Counted from the stretch's first letter, positions 42,093 to 51,833 are shown. The stretch: 64,000 nucleotides of DNA from an uncultured Oscillospiraceae bacterium (GCA_934465295.1 CAKSKU010000001.1:269729-333728); one strand, 5' to 3'. A program made the numbers and translations. Notes: generated by a model not told the origin, from the sequence alone.

Positions 42093-42947
42093 TTAATTTT
42101 CACCGCAGTATGTATTTGCGATCTCAGCAATATCCGCACTCACATCTGTATCTTCTTCCCAAAAACTTAACTGCGGAATAAAGTAATACCGTGTAAGATT
42201 TTCGTTTTCCCATTCTTCTTTTTCTGCCTTCCAACCGAAATAATACATAGGCGGAACGCCGTCAAGAGCCGCATAATCTTCAATATGATCGTCGGCGTAT
42301 TTTTCACCGTTTATGAACATTTCTCCCTCGTATATATCCGTTATGCCGTCATAGTCCTGTGTGCAGTAAAAGATGACCTTTTCCATTTCAAGACCGTTAT
42401 CGGTGAATTTCATCAAGCCATAGCTTTTCTCCTGGTGGCTTGACTCAAATCGGGTATTGCTTTCACCGATCCTTTCATAGCTGTATGTGCTTCCCCACCA
42501 ATAAGTCTTGCCGTCCTCAACATATTTTAACAGACCGTCGCCCCAATCATAAGTGTTAATATATTCAAGCTTATCCCCATCAAAACGATAGCAGTCACGA
42601 ATTCTGTTCCAGCGATCAACAAGAAACTCGGGAGTTCCGTCACCCTGAAGGTCTATCAGTATCGCACCGGTGGCATCGTCCTTCCTCCACGACATATCAC
42701 TCATTATGATATCGTAGAAGTTCTCCGCATCATTATTGACAAAACTTGGCTTTTCAGCCTTGACAGAGATCTCAGAAGCTGCTTCTGTTTCGGAGGTTTC
42801 GGGTTCGCTGTCTTTTTCGGTCAATGCTTCCGTATCCGCAATTGTTTCCGAAATCTGCGAAACCTCATCTGTGACAGTCTGTTCACCGCAGGATACCAAT
42901 ATCACCAGTGATGCAACTATTACCGTCAATATTTTTACTTTTCTCAC
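42093..42947 (-). CDS. Lipoprotein of unknown function
   Basis: About 284 residues: signal peptide with lipobox LVSC (Cys20 from the chosen start), an acidic Ser/Thr/Glu linker, then a domain with a DLQGDGTPEFLVD motif (EF-hand-like Asp/Gly loop seen in many clostridial lipoproteins) and WWGSTYSYERIGE. I chose GTG 42947 because AAAGGTG lies 8 bases before it; ATG 42965 is the alternative. Monocistronic. A 3' fragment of a near-identical paralogue survives at 36421. Confidence 0.8.
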   Translation of the reverse strand: MRKVKILTVIVASLVILVSCGEQTVTDEVSQISETIADTEALTEKDSEPETSETEAASEISVKAEKPSFVNNDAENFYDIIMSDMSWRKDDATGAILIDLQGDGTPEFLVDRWNRIRDCYRFDGDKLEYINTYDWGDGLLKYVEDGKTYWWGSTYSYERIGESNTRFESSHQEKSYGLMKFTDNGLEMEKVIFYCTQDYDGITDIYEGEMFINGEKYADDHIEDYAALDGVPPMYYFGWKAEKEEWENENLTRYYFIPQLSFWEEDTDVSADIAEIANTYCGEN

Positions 42948-43140
42948 GTCATTTACACCTTTCATATTTTGGATAATATTTCTCATAAGCAGTGCTGTAA
43001 ACCCATTATACCACACAGTTACAAAATTTACAAGAAAAATTCAGGCTATTATGAAATTGTATATTTTGCACAATAAATATGTGATTGTATGTTAGTCTCC
43101 GCCTGATATAGAATTAAGAAAAAGGTTAGGGGGGATTTTT

Positions 43141-43998
43141 GTGGAAAATCAGTTTTACAAGCTTCCGCAGGGTATTTTTTCGGAAAGATACTGTGGGATA
43201 TCGAGTGACGGCAAGCTTTTATACGCACTTATGCTTGACCGAATGAAGCTTTCGGAGATGAACGGCTGGTGCGACGGACATGGCAGGGTGTACATAATTT
43301 TCACCCGTGATGAGGCGTGTCGGGTGCTTGGCTTCGGCAAGGACAAGGCGGCACGTGTTTACTCGGAGCTTGAAGCGGCAGGCTTGATCGAGCAGAAAAA
43401 GCAGTATCTTGCCCGTCCGACCTTGATATATGTGAATGAGATATCGGGGCGTGGGGGCGGTTCTTCTGATGTCGTGGGTGACGGTGTTCAGTCGGCGGAA
43501 AAGTCGGCTTCAAATGCAGGCAAAAGCAAGGTTCAGGCTGACGGCAAAGCGGCTTCTATCAAGACTTATCATAATCAGAACGAAAATAGTCAGCTTGAAA
43601 ATATCAAGACCTATCCGAATCAGACGGGCGTGAATGATGTGACGGGAATTTCGGACAGCACAAATTTAAAGGAGCATTTGGACGAGGTTCTTGAGCTTGA
43701 TACGCTGAAAGCACGTTATCCGCTTTCGGCAGGCTCTTTGGAGGAGATCCGTGACATCATTGCGGAGGTGATAGCTCTGCGCAGGAGGGTGACCTTTGAG
43801 GGCAAGGTCGTTCCCGAGAAGACTGCGGCGGAACGTTTCCGCAAGCTTACATCGGAAAACATCTGCATGGTACTTGATGCGCTTTCGCAGACGGAATCGG
43901 ACATTCGCCGCATTGACGCATACATTGCGACTGCGCTCTACGGTTCGACCTTCACTGTTATGAGCAGGAATGAGGTTGGGTGGAAGGCTTTGGGGTAA
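43141..43998 (+). CDS. RepA_N/DUF6017 replication-initiator-like protein
   Basis: A 285-residue protein whose first 100 residues (FYKLPQGIFSERY, GKLLYALMLDRM, FTRDEACRVLGFGKDKAARV) match the RepA N-terminal winged-helix domain of plasmid and ICE initiators. A variable linker follows, then a C-terminal DUF6017-type domain (about 185-285). GTG start with AGGGGGGAT before it. No partition, relaxase or conjugation genes are nearby, so it appears to be a chromosomal stray or a regulator. It converges on the AAA ATPase with a 35-base gap. Confidence 0.85.
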   Translation: MENQFYKLPQGIFSERYCGISSDGKLLYALMLDRMKLSEMNGWCDGHGRVYIIFTRDEACRVLGFGKDKAARVYSELEAAGLIEQKKQYLARPTLIYVNEISGRGGGSSDVVGDGVQSAEKSASNAGKSKVQADGKAASIKTYHNQNENSQLENIKTYPNQTGVNDVTGISDSTNLKEHLDEVLELDTLKARYPLSAGSLEEIRDIIAEVIALRRRVTFEGKVVPEKTAAERFRKLTSENICMVLDALSQTESDIRRIDAYIATALYGSTFTVMSRNEVGWKALG

Positions 43999-44033
43999 TG
44001 CGGAATAAATTTAAATGCGTAATTATTGGTTTT

Positions 44034-45392
44034 TTACAGGCAGATCGTCATGTACGGTGGGATGCATATTATATCATCTTTAAAGCTTAGGTTTCTTGGG
44101 TGGATCACATAACATTCGCCTATCCTTGCCTTGTATTTCTCCTTAAAGCGTTTGAGCGATTCAATAGAATACTTCCTGCCCGACTTGACCTCTATCGGGA
44201 ACATCTTGTATTTCAGCTTGCTGTTGTTGGATATCAGAAAATCTATCTCGATATCGTTGCGGTGCTTCTCGCTGTTGTACTGTGTATAGAAGTACAGCTT
44301 ATGTCCGTTTGCCGTCAACATCTGAGCTATGACATTCTCATAGAGCATACCCTCGTTCATATTCAGCTTGTCTCCAAGTATCTGCTTATAGACCTCATCT
44401 TCAAGCAGTTCGTTCTCATCAAAAGCATGGCTGACGAGCAGCCCTGTGTCACCAAGGTAACACTTTACATAAGCTCTGTTCTCATTTATCGAAAGTCCGA
44501 CATTAGGGTCATTACATAGGAAACACTCATTTGATATCATTGAATCGGAAAGCCAAAAGAAAGTTTCTTCATACTGGTCAGCCTTACTTCCTGCCGAAAC
44601 ATCATTGAATACCACACGTTTTTCATGCTGAGAAAGCAAACTGGGTATCTGATCGAATATGGTGAGGACTTTGCTCCTGTATCTTGTATCTATTTTCATA
44701 ATATCACTGCGGTAAAGAGCGAGGATATCACGCTTTTCTATATCTGCTTTGTCGAAGTCCTTTCTGCTTTCAAGAAAAGCGATAACACTTTGCGGCATAC
44801 CGCCCACAAGCATATACTGCTTGAACAGAAGCATTGCTTTATAGTGCAGTTCGGTTTCAAGGGGAACTCTGTCGGCAAAGCACTTTCTGATGTAGCCGAT
44901 GATCTGCTCCTCGCCCAGAGCATGGCAGAACTCCTCAAAATCGAGGGGGTACATACTGAGGTGACGTTCTTCCGATGGTATAACGATATCCTTGACATTC
45001 TCTTTTATTGAGATGAGAGAACCTGTTTCGATATAATCGTATCTGCCGTCAGCAACAAGGTATTTGATACACTCTCTTGCTTTCGGATACATCTGTACTT
45101 CATCAAAAATGATAAGTGAATCACGTTCGTACAGCTTGACACCGTAGTATGCGGAAAGCAGCATGAAGAACGTATCAAGATCATTCATATGCTTCACGAA
45201 ATAATCTTTTACATCGTCGGGACATTTGGCGAAGTCGATAAGGATATAGCTTTTATACTCATTTCTGCCGAACTCCTCACATATCGTTGACTTGCCGATA
45301 CGCCTTGCACCCTCGATAAGAAAGGCTTTTTTGCCGTTCAGCTCTTTTTTCAGTGTCAGCAGCTTATCGTAAATTTTACGTTTAAGTATCAT
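44034..45392 (-). CDS. AAA ATPase with DUF4143 domain
   Basis: A 452-residue protein: Walker A EGARRIGKST near the N-terminus, Walker B LIIFDEVQMYP, and a C-terminal DUF4143 region with EIDFLIS...FPIEVKSG, the pattern of a PD-(D/E)XK nuclease-like fold. Such AAA_14/DUF4143 proteins are widespread, often variable between strains, and lack a firm function. ATG 45392 has GGAG 11 bases upstream. Its leader carries three copies of an 11-base repeat at 34-base spacing. Probably accessory DNA with the neighbouring RepA-like gene. Confidence 0.87.
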   Translation of the reverse strand: MILKRKIYDKLLTLKKELNGKKAFLIEGARRIGKSTICEEFGRNEYKSYILIDFAKCPDDVKDYFVKHMNDLDTFFMLLSAYYGVKLYERDSLIIFDEVQMYPKARECIKYLVADGRYDYIETGSLISIKENVKDIVIPSEERHLSMYPLDFEEFCHALGEEQIIGYIRKCFADRVPLETELHYKAMLLFKQYMLVGGMPQSVIAFLESRKDFDKADIEKRDILALYRSDIMKIDTRYRSKVLTIFDQIPSLLSQHEKRVVFNDVSAGSKADQYEETFFWLSDSMISNECFLCNDPNVGLSINENRAYVKCYLGDTGLLVSHAFDENELLEDEVYKQILGDKLNMNEGMLYENVIAQMLTANGHKLYFYTQYNSEKHRNDIEIDFLISNNSKLKYKMFPIEVKSGRKYSIESLKRFKEKYKARIGECYVIHPRNLSFKDDIICIPPYMTICL

Positions 45393-45413
45393 AACAACGC
45401 TCCATTTCCGCAA

Positions 45414-45492
45414 TGCGCAGGTTTCGGTTTAGGCAAAATTGCCCGAGTACGCAGGTTTAAAATATACTCTAAATGCCATTATGCGCAGGTTT
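45414..45492 (-). repeat. Three 11-base direct repeats spaced exactly 34 bases
   Basis: TGCGCAGGTTT (45414-45424), TACGCAGGTTT (45448-45458) and TGCGCAGGTTT (45482-45492), on the minus strand AAACCTGCGCA. They lie between the promoter start point (about 45492) and the ATPase ATG, so all three are in the mRNA leader. Confidence 0.85.
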
Positions 45493-45498
45493 ACAATA

Positions 45499-45527
45499 AT
45501 TATACTTCATAAAAGCCAAAAAGTCAA
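45499..45527 (-). promoter_or_regulatory. Promoter of the AAA ATPase gene
   Basis: On the minus strand TTGACT (45522-45527), 17-base spacer, TATAAT (45499-45504). Confidence 0.85.
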
Positions 45528-45565
45528 TCAATATATTCGGAAAATTCCCTCGTTGATTCACGGTA

Positions 45566-45771
45566 AAGTCCTGTTTTCATTCAGAAAAGTCTTCGTGACA
45601 AATTCGCAGAACAGAAATAATTCCGAATTTCGCATTCCGAATTTAAAAAAATTCCCGCAATTTCAAGGCAATCCGCCGCTGAAACAGGCGTATATGGATT
45701 CCGCTCCTACGAAGTTTGCAAAAATTGCGGAGCAAAAATAATTCCGAATTCCGCATTCCGAATTCCGAATT
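45566..45771. repeat. Decayed hairpin and AATTCCG array region
   Basis: A one-armed CCTGTTTTCATTC remnant, reverse arrays at 45618-45643 and 45740-45771, and between them a decayed relative of the 14640-14700 segment (TATATGGATTCCG...CCTACG, TTGCGGAGCAAAAATAATTCCG). Nothing else is seen in the ATPase-thyA gap. Confidence 0.65.
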
Positions 45772-45793
45772 AAAAAAATCCCTCTTTTGGCTA

Positions 45794-45822
45794 TTGATTT
45801 TTGCACTTTGACGTGTTATAAT
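45794..45822 (+). promoter_or_regulatory. thyA promoter
   Basis: TTGATT (45794-45799), 17-base spacer, TGTTATAAT (TATAAT 45817-45822, TGn extended), about 40 bases before the ATG. Confidence 0.75.
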
Positions 45823-45859
45823 ATATTATAAGTATTTTTATTGAAGGAATTATTACATA

Positions 45860-46690
45860 ATGAGTTATGCAGATAATGTTTTTATAGATAACGTCAGGGA
45901 CATACTCGAAAACGGAACTTGGGACACTGAAATGGACGTTCGCCCGAAGTGGGCTGACGGCACTCCTGCGCACACGGTAAGCCGTTTCTGCGTTGTGAAC
46001 CGTTACGATCTTTCAAAGGAGTTCCCTATCATCACTCTGCGCCGCACTTATCTCAAAACTGCGGTAAAGGAACTGCTCTGGATATGGCAGAAAAAGTCGA
46101 ACAATATTGCCGATCTCGGTGCGCACATCTGGGACAGCTGGGCTGATGAGAACGGTTCTATCGGCAAGGCTTACGGTTATCAGCTCGGGGTGAAGCATCA
46201 CTATCCCGAGGGGGATTTCGACCAGGTCGACCGTGTGCTTTACGATCTGAAGCACAACCCGTCGAGCAGGCGCATCATCACGAATCTTTACAATCATCAC
46301 GATCTTTCGGAAATGGGACTTTACCCTTGCGCTTACAGTATGACGTTCAACGTTTCGGGCGGAAAGCTCAATGCTTTGCTCAATCAGCGTTCGCAGGATA
46401 TGCTCACGGCGAACAACTGGAACGTTTGCCAATACGCTGTGCTTGTTCACATGTTTGCGCAGGTATGCGGCTTGGAAGTTGGCGAGCTTGTTCACGTTAT
46501 TGCGAACGCTCACATTTACGACAGGCACGTTCCTATTATAAAAGAAATTATCAAGAATGAGCCTTACGATGCTCCGAAATTCGTCATTGACAGGAGCATT
46601 GATGATTTTTACAAATTCACGCCCGACAGCTTTTCACTGGAGGGTTACAGATATCACGACGCTGACTTCAAGATCGAAGTTGCGATATAA
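45860..46690 (+). CDS. thyA: Thymidylate synthase
   Basis: Methylates dUMP to dTMP with methylene-THF, leaving dihydrofolate. The 276-residue protein has catalytic Cys157 in LYPCAYSMTF, QRSQDM and a C-terminal segment ending KIEVAI; the usual C-terminal valine is kept as VAI. AAGGAA precedes the ATG weakly. Followed after 12 bases by dihydrofolate reductase, which recycles its product. Confidence 0.95.
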   Translation: MSYADNVFIDNVRDILENGTWDTEMDVRPKWADGTPAHTVSRFCVVNRYDLSKEFPIITLRRTYLKTAVKELLWIWQKKSNNIADLGAHIWDSWADENGSIGKAYGYQLGVKHHYPEGDFDQVDRVLYDLKHNPSSRRIITNLYNHHDLSEMGLYPCAYSMTFNVSGGKLNALLNQRSQDMLTANNWNVCQYAVLVHMFAQVCGLEVGELVHVIANAHIYDRHVPIIKEIIKNEPYDAPKFVIDRSIDDFYKFTPDSFSLEGYRYHDADFKIEVAI

Positions 46691-46702
46691 GGGGGCAGAA
46701 AA

Positions 46703-47183
46703 ATGCTTACTGCGATAGTTGCCGCTGATGCTGACTACGGCATTGGAAAGAACGGCGATCTGCTTTTTCACATTCCCGAGGATATGAAATTTTTCCGAAG
46801 CACAACGCTTCACCACGCTGTTATAATGGGCAGAAAGACGCTTGAATCACTGCCGAACGGAAAGCCTTTCAAGGACAGACGGAACATTGTTTTATCGAGA
46901 GATGAGAGCTTTGCGCCCGAGGGAGTTGAGGTCGTTCACAGTGTAGATGAGGCTGTAAAGCTTGCCGAGGGTGAGGACGAGGTTTTCGTATGCGGCGGCG
47001 GTGAGATATACCGTCAGCTTCTCCCCTACTGTCAAAAGGTGCTTATCACGAAGATAGACGCTCATGCAGGTGCGGAGGTTTTCTTCCCCGATCTTGATGC
47101 GCTCCCCGAATGGCGGCTTACCAAATGTTCGGAGGAACATGAACATGACGGAGTTAAGTTCAGGTTTTGCACATACAAGAAAA

Positions 47184-47200
<17 letters not shown>
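46703..47200 (+). CDS. folA: Dihydrofolate reductase
   Basis: NADPH-dependent reduction of dihydrofolate. The 165 residues open with TAIVAADADYGIGKNGDLLF and contain MGRKTLESLP and FVCGGGEIYRQLLP. GGGGG before the ATG serves as ribosome site. The final residues NSEL and the stop come from an AATTCGG array (from 47184), so the native C-terminus, near TYKK, has been altered by about four residues. Confidence 0.95.
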
Positions 47201-47402
<202 letters not shown>

Positions 47403-47446
47403 TTATCCCCTGTCTTTATACGATTCAAGTATGAAAAGAGGATCTT

Positions 47447-48175
47447 ATGGACGAAAAACTGGAACAGTTCAAGCAATGGATAATCGAGGCTGACAAGATA
47501 GTTTTCTTCGGCGGTGCGGGCGTTTCTACCGAGAGCGGTATCCCCGATTTCCGCAGTGTTGACGGTCTTTACAACCAAAAATACAAATATCCGCCCGAAA
47601 CGATATTAAGCAGGTCGTTTTATGTGAATCATCTTGCGGATTTTTACGAATTTTACCGTGAAAAGATGCTTTGTCTTGATGCGAAGCCGAATTCTGCGCA
47701 CTATGCGCTCGCAAAGCTTGAACAGATGGGCAAGCTGACGGCTGTTGTTACGCAGAACATTGACGGCTTGCACTATGCGGCAGGCAGCAAGGTGGTTTAT
47801 GAGCTTCACGGCTCAATTCACCGCAACTATTGTCTGCGATGCGGCACAAATCACCCTGCGGAATACATAAAGAGCGTTGACGGTCCTCCGCCCTGCTTAA
47901 AATGCGGCGGTCTGGTGAAGCCCGATGTTGTGCTTTACGAAGAGGGCTTGAATCAGGCGACTGTGAACGGTGCGATAAAGGCTATTTCCGAGGCTGATAT
48001 GCTTATCATCGGCGGAACTTCGCTGACGGTATATCCTGCGAGCGGACTTATCGATTATTACAAGGGAAACAGGCTCGTTCTCATAAACAAAACGCCTACG
48101 CCGAAGGACAGTGCTGCCGACCTGCTTATCCAGGACAGCATCTGCAAGGCTTTCAGCGTTGTTGACGAGCTTTAA
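47447..48175 (+). CDS. cobB: NAD-dependent protein deacylase (sirtuin)
   Basis: Removes acyl groups from lysines using NAD. The 242-residue class III/U-type sirtuin has GAGVSTESGIPDFRS, TQNIDGLHYAAG, the catalytic His in ELHGSIH, and a four-cysteine zinc site CLRCG...CLKCGG. AGAGGA precedes the ATG. Alone between folA and a lipoprotein gene. Confidence 0.94.
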   Translation: MDEKLEQFKQWIIEADKIVFFGGAGVSTESGIPDFRSVDGLYNQKYKYPPETILSRSFYVNHLADFYEFYREKMLCLDAKPNSAHYALAKLEQMGKLTAVVTQNIDGLHYAAGSKVVYELHGSIHRNYCLRCGTNHPAEYIKSVDGPPPCLKCGGLVKPDVVLYEEGLNQATVNGAIKAISEADMLIIGGTSLTVYPASGLIDYYKGNRLVLINKTPTPKDSAADLLIQDSICKAFSVVDEL

Positions 48176-48238
48176 GCTGACTAACTAAGTTGATAAACTT
48201 TGATGACGGATTTCACGACATTTTAAAGGGGGATAATT

Positions 48239-49180
48239 ATGAAAAAATATGCGGCGGCTGTAATGCTTTCGGCTTTGCTTCTCACTGCCTGCGGAACGGA
48301 CACGGGCGGCACTGAACAGTCACAGACCGTATCTGCCTCCGAGGAAACGCCCCTGACAGCAGAAACGGAAGAAACCACTTCAAGCGTTTCCCGAACCAAG
48401 GAGGAGGAAGAGGAATACTCCCGAATGATGGGAACGGCGAACTGCGTTGTCGGAAATAATCCCGTATCGGTCGAGGGAGACCCTACGCTTGGATATTACA
48501 CGACTGCGGCACGGACTGAAGCGGTCACAAGCATTGCCGAAGTTAAAAGCGATGAGGCTTATGCTGCCGATCAGACCTCGCTTATCGGGACTTGGTATGT
48601 GATAAACAATGATTTGGGCGACATTGCTTACACCTTTGAAAAGGACGGTACTGTCAGCTTTTCAAATGCGGAAGAAAACGAGGTCGGGACTTATACTATA
48701 AAGAATGGTCTGCTTGAAGTTACGCTCAATGACGGAGACGAAAGCTACACAAACTCGCTTGCGGCTATAATTGACGGCGGCGATCTTGTGCTTGACATTA
48801 TCGGTCTTAACACGGAGCTTATACGGGACGAATATGTCCCTTACACGGCGGATATTTCCATATACGAATACTGCAAGGAGCAGGCTCCGAGCGGCTATCC
48901 GACATTTCTCTCAAAGGAGCGTTCCGTTTTGGCGGAGCAAGCCGATATTCTCGGTGAATGGGAAGTTTTCGAGGACGGTGAATACACGGGAAACTGTATT
49001 TTTACTGAGGACGGCATCACACACAACGGTGAAAGTATGCCTGCTGTATTCAAAGACGGAAAGCCTGTTTCATTGAGCGGTGGTGCTTCACCTTCCGCTG
49101 AGACAGTTGTTTATTTATGCGGTGAAAGATTATACGATTTCAGCAGCCGCTATCCGATGATATTTGAAAGAGCCGAATAA
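48239..49180 (+). CDS. Lipoprotein of unknown function
   Basis: A 313-residue lipoprotein with lipobox LTAC (Cys18), a Glu/Thr-rich linker to about residue 65, and a C-terminal half with beta-rich segments (LIGTWYVINNDLGDIAYTF, LGEWEVFEDGEYTGNCIF). The two halves look like a repeated lipocalin-like unit (SLIGTWYV / DILGEWEVF). AGGGGG precedes the ATG. Nineteen bases before nadC. Confidence 0.8.
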   Translation: MKKYAAAVMLSALLLTACGTDTGGTEQSQTVSASEETPLTAETEETTSSVSRTKEEEEEYSRMMGTANCVVGNNPVSVEGDPTLGYYTTAARTEAVTSIAEVKSDEAYAADQTSLIGTWYVINNDLGDIAYTFEKDGTVSFSNAEENEVGTYTIKNGLLEVTLNDGDESYTNSLAAIIDGGDLVLDIIGLNTELIRDEYVPYTADISIYEYCKEQAPSGYPTFLSKERSVLAEQADILGEWEVFEDGEYTGNCIFTEDGITHNGESMPAVFKDGKPVSLSGGASPSAETVVYLCGERLYDFSSRYPMIFERAE

Positions 49181-49199
49181 TTTGAAAGGATAATATAAA

Positions 49200-50042
49200 A
49201 TGAATTTACCACAGTTTATTACAGATGAGATAATCGAACGTGCGCTGCGTGAGGACATCAACTATGTTGACGCTGCGACCGATTATCTTCTTGACGATGA
49301 TGATGTTTCGACTGCACGTTTCGTTGCAAAGGCAAGCGGAATCCTCTGCGGAATCGACATTGCTGTCCGTGTGTTTGAGATGCTTGACAAGGACGTTAAG
49401 GTTCAGATCAACATCAAGGACGGCGGCAAGGTCGAAAAGGGCGATGTTATCGCTGTTGTGACGGGCAGGACAAAGGCTATACTCAAAGCAGAGAGGACTT
49501 CGCTCAACATTTTGCAGCATATGTCGGGAATCGCTACCGAAACTGCGAAATATGCTGAATGCTGTAAGGGTACCCGTGCGCACGTTACCGAAACGAGAAA
49601 GACGCTCCCGGGACTTCGTGCAATTGAAAAGTACGCTGTAACGGTCGGCGGCGGCAAGAATCACCGCTACAATCTCTCCGACGGTGCGATGCTCAAGGAC
49701 AATCACATTGACGCTTACGGCAGCATCACAAAGGCTGTTGAGGCTCTCCGCAGCAAGATGGGTCACATGATAAAAATCGAAGTTGAAGTGCGCAACGAGG
49801 AAGAGCTTCGTGAGGCTCTTTCCTGCAATGCAGATGTTATCATGCTCGACAATATGACCTGCGAACAGATGAAAAAGTGCGTTGAAATTGCGGACGGCAA
49901 GGCTGTACTCGAAGCTTCGGGAAATGTTACGCTCGACAATATGGCTGAGGTTGCGGCTACGGGTGTTGACATTGTATCGGTCGGTGCGCTCACCCACTCG
50001 GTAAAGGCGTTCGACATTTCGCTCAGGATCGATAAGAAATAA
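49200..50042 (+). CDS. nadC: Nicotinate-nucleotide pyrophosphorylase (carboxylating)
   Basis: Quinolinate phosphoribosyltransferase, using the product of NadA. 280 residues with TETRKTLPGLRAIEKYAVTV, GGGKNHRYNLSDGAMLKDNH and EVEVRNEEEL. AAAGGA precedes the ATG. Distant from nadA (11145) in this window; no nadB seen. Confidence 0.95.
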   Translation: MNLPQFITDEIIERALREDINYVDAATDYLLDDDDVSTARFVAKASGILCGIDIAVRVFEMLDKDVKVQINIKDGGKVEKGDVIAVVTGRTKAILKAERTSLNILQHMSGIATETAKYAECCKGTRAHVTETRKTLPGLRAIEKYAVTVGGGKNHRYNLSDGAMLKDNHIDAYGSITKAVEALRSKMGHMIKIEVEVRNEEELREALSCNADVIMLDNMTCEQMKKCVEIADGKAVLEASGNVTLDNMAEVAATGVDIVSVGALTHSVKAFDISLRIDKK

Positions 50043-50052
50043 GGCTTTTAAA

Positions 50053-50664
50053 ATGAAAAAAAGAATGACTATACTTTATGATGTCGGCGGAAAGCTTTAC
50101 ATCAATCTTACAAACAAATGCCCTTGCAACTGCACGTTCTGTATCCGCCACAACGGTGACGGAGCTTACGGCAGCGACAGCTTATGGCTTGAACACGAAC
50201 CCTCTTTGGACGAGGTAAAGGCGGCTTTCTCCAAGGTGGATATGTCGAAGTACAAAGAAGTTGTTTTCTGCGGCTACGGCGAGCCTATGGAGAGGGTGAA
50301 CGAGGTAATTGCGGTCGGTGAATTCGTCAAGGCGAATTACGGCGACGTTACAGTCCGTCTCAACACGAACGGGCTTGGCGACAAAATTCACGGTGTTCCG
50401 ACGGCGAAGCTTTTGCAGGGTGCTGTTGACATTGTTTCGATATCGCTCAACTCCTACTGCAAGGAGAAATACAACGAAGTTACACGCCCGAAGTGGGACG
50501 ATGCTTTCGATGCGATGCTTTCGTTTGCGGCTGACTGCAAGTCGTATCTTCCGCAGGTGGTTTTCACGGTCGTTGATGTTATCCCTCCCGAGGACATAAG
50601 CCGTGCAAAGGCTCTTGCGATGAGCATCGGCATACCGCTCCGTGTGCGTGAATACGAAAACTGA
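50053..50664 (+). CDS. TatD-associated radical SAM protein
   Basis: A 203-residue short radical SAM protein. NKCPCNCTFCIRH contains the CxxxCxxC cluster motif; VVFCGYGEPMERV and VRLNTNGLG follow the usual SAM-binding order. It matches the small TatD-linked radical SAM family, though no tatD is next to it here. Function unknown. It follows nadC by 10 bases, so it is likely co-transcribed. Confidence 0.85.
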   Translation: MKKRMTILYDVGGKLYINLTNKCPCNCTFCIRHNGDGAYGSDSLWLEHEPSLDEVKAAFSKVDMSKYKEVVFCGYGEPMERVNEVIAVGEFVKANYGDVTVRLNTNGLGDKIHGVPTAKLLQGAVDIVSISLNSYCKEKYNEVTRPKWDDAFDAMLSFAADCKSYLPQVVFTVVDVIPPEDISRAKALAMSIGIPLRVREYEN

Positions 50665-50754
50665 ACAGTGATATCCGTTCGGGCGGTTCGCACTGTATTT
50701 TGCGGTAAAACTTTGCTTGCCAAACAGAAATAATTTTATAAAGGAATGATATAA

Positions 50755-51765
50755 ATGTCTAAAAGCAGTGCTGAAATGACTAAATTCAAGGGTGTGGACG
50801 CTGTTGAGCTTTGGTTCGGCGGTTATCACGCTTTCGTTATGCCTACGCTCGGTTCAAACGTTATGCGTTTCCGTGACGAGGAAAAGGGAATGGAAATTTT
50901 CCGTTACTCGGACGATATGACCATTGCCGAATTCATGCAGTCGCCTGAGATATGGGGACTTCCTACGCTTTATCTTCCAAACCGTCATGACAGGGGCGTT
51001 CTCCGCACTTCGGACAACGTTTACTATCTCCCCGAGAACGAAACACGCTTCAAGAATCATCTTCACGGTTTTCTCCACAAGCGTGCTCACAAGGTAAAGG
51101 AAATGGGTGCGGACGAAAACCACGCATTCGTTACTACAACTTACAAATATGATGAGAGCGATTATTTCTTCAACTGCTTCCCCGTCAAGTTCACGGCTGA
51201 AATTACTATCGACCTTTCGGCAAAGGGACTTACGCACACTATCACGCTGAAAAACTGCTCCAAGGTCATGATGCCTGTTTCGATCGCAACGCACACGACT
51301 ATCAACGCTCCGTTCGTTGACGGTGCAAAGCAGGAGGACATCACGCTCCAAGTTCCCGCAGTTAAGAAGCTCCAGTTCAACAAGAAGCGTTGGCTCCCGA
51401 ACGGCAGACAGCTTGCGCTCACCGACTATGATCTTGAATATGTGAACGGCACGAAATGCCCTGTTCTCACGGACATCTGCAACGATATGTACACCGCAGG
51501 CACGATAAAGCTTGACGGCGAGGATTTCTACGGCTGTGTAATGACGGACAAGGCAAGCGGCAAGCGCCTTTGCTACGAAGTTGATGATGAATACAAGTTC
51601 TGGATAGTATGGAATCATGAGGGCTTTATGGGTTACTTCTGCCCCGAGCCTATGACTGCGCAGGTCAATGCGGCTAATCTTGACTTGCCGTTTGAAAAGA
51701 CGGGTTACTTTGAGCTTGAACCAAAGGAAAGCTACACTGTTTCGCAGAGATTTTTCACAAAGTAA
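50755..51765 (+). CDS. Aldose 1-epimerase-like protein
   Basis: A 336-residue protein of the galactose mutarotase-like fold (VELWFGGYHAFVMPTLGSNV, NRHDRGVLRT, NHLHGFLHKR, VSIATHTTINAPF). Family members interconvert sugar anomers or act on sugar phosphates; the substrate is not predictable. AAAGGA precedes the ATG. A strong terminator follows. In the 90-base gap upstream is a nested ACAGTG...CACTGT hairpin. Confidence 0.82.
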   Translation: MSKSSAEMTKFKGVDAVELWFGGYHAFVMPTLGSNVMRFRDEEKGMEIFRYSDDMTIAEFMQSPEIWGLPTLYLPNRHDRGVLRTSDNVYYLPENETRFKNHLHGFLHKRAHKVKEMGADENHAFVTTTYKYDESDYFFNCFPVKFTAEITIDLSAKGLTHTITLKNCSKVMMPVSIATHTTINAPFVDGAKQEDITLQVPAVKKLQFNKKRWLPNGRQLALTDYDLEYVNGTKCPVLTDICNDMYTAGTIKLDGEDFYGCVMTDKASGKRLCYEVDDEYKFWIVWNHEGFMGYFCPEPMTAQVNAANLDLPFEKTGYFELEPKESYTVSQRFFTK

Positions 51766-51774
51766 ATTTTACAA

Positions 51775-51820
51775 AAGTTTCGCCGCAGGTCTGTTTCGGA
51801 CTTGCGGCGAAATTTTTTAT
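51775..51820 (+). terminator. Terminator after the aldose epimerase-like gene
   Basis: TTTCGCCGCAGGTC and GACTTGCGGCGAAA (one G-T pair) arms around TGTTTCG, followed by TTTTTTAT. Confidence 0.9.
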
Positions 51821-51833
51821 ATGCACAAAATTG

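Noticed and set aside
43141..45392. Integrated plasmid or prophage
   Set aside because: Only one replication-like gene; no integrase, relaxase, partition or phage structural genes and no attachment repeats seen.
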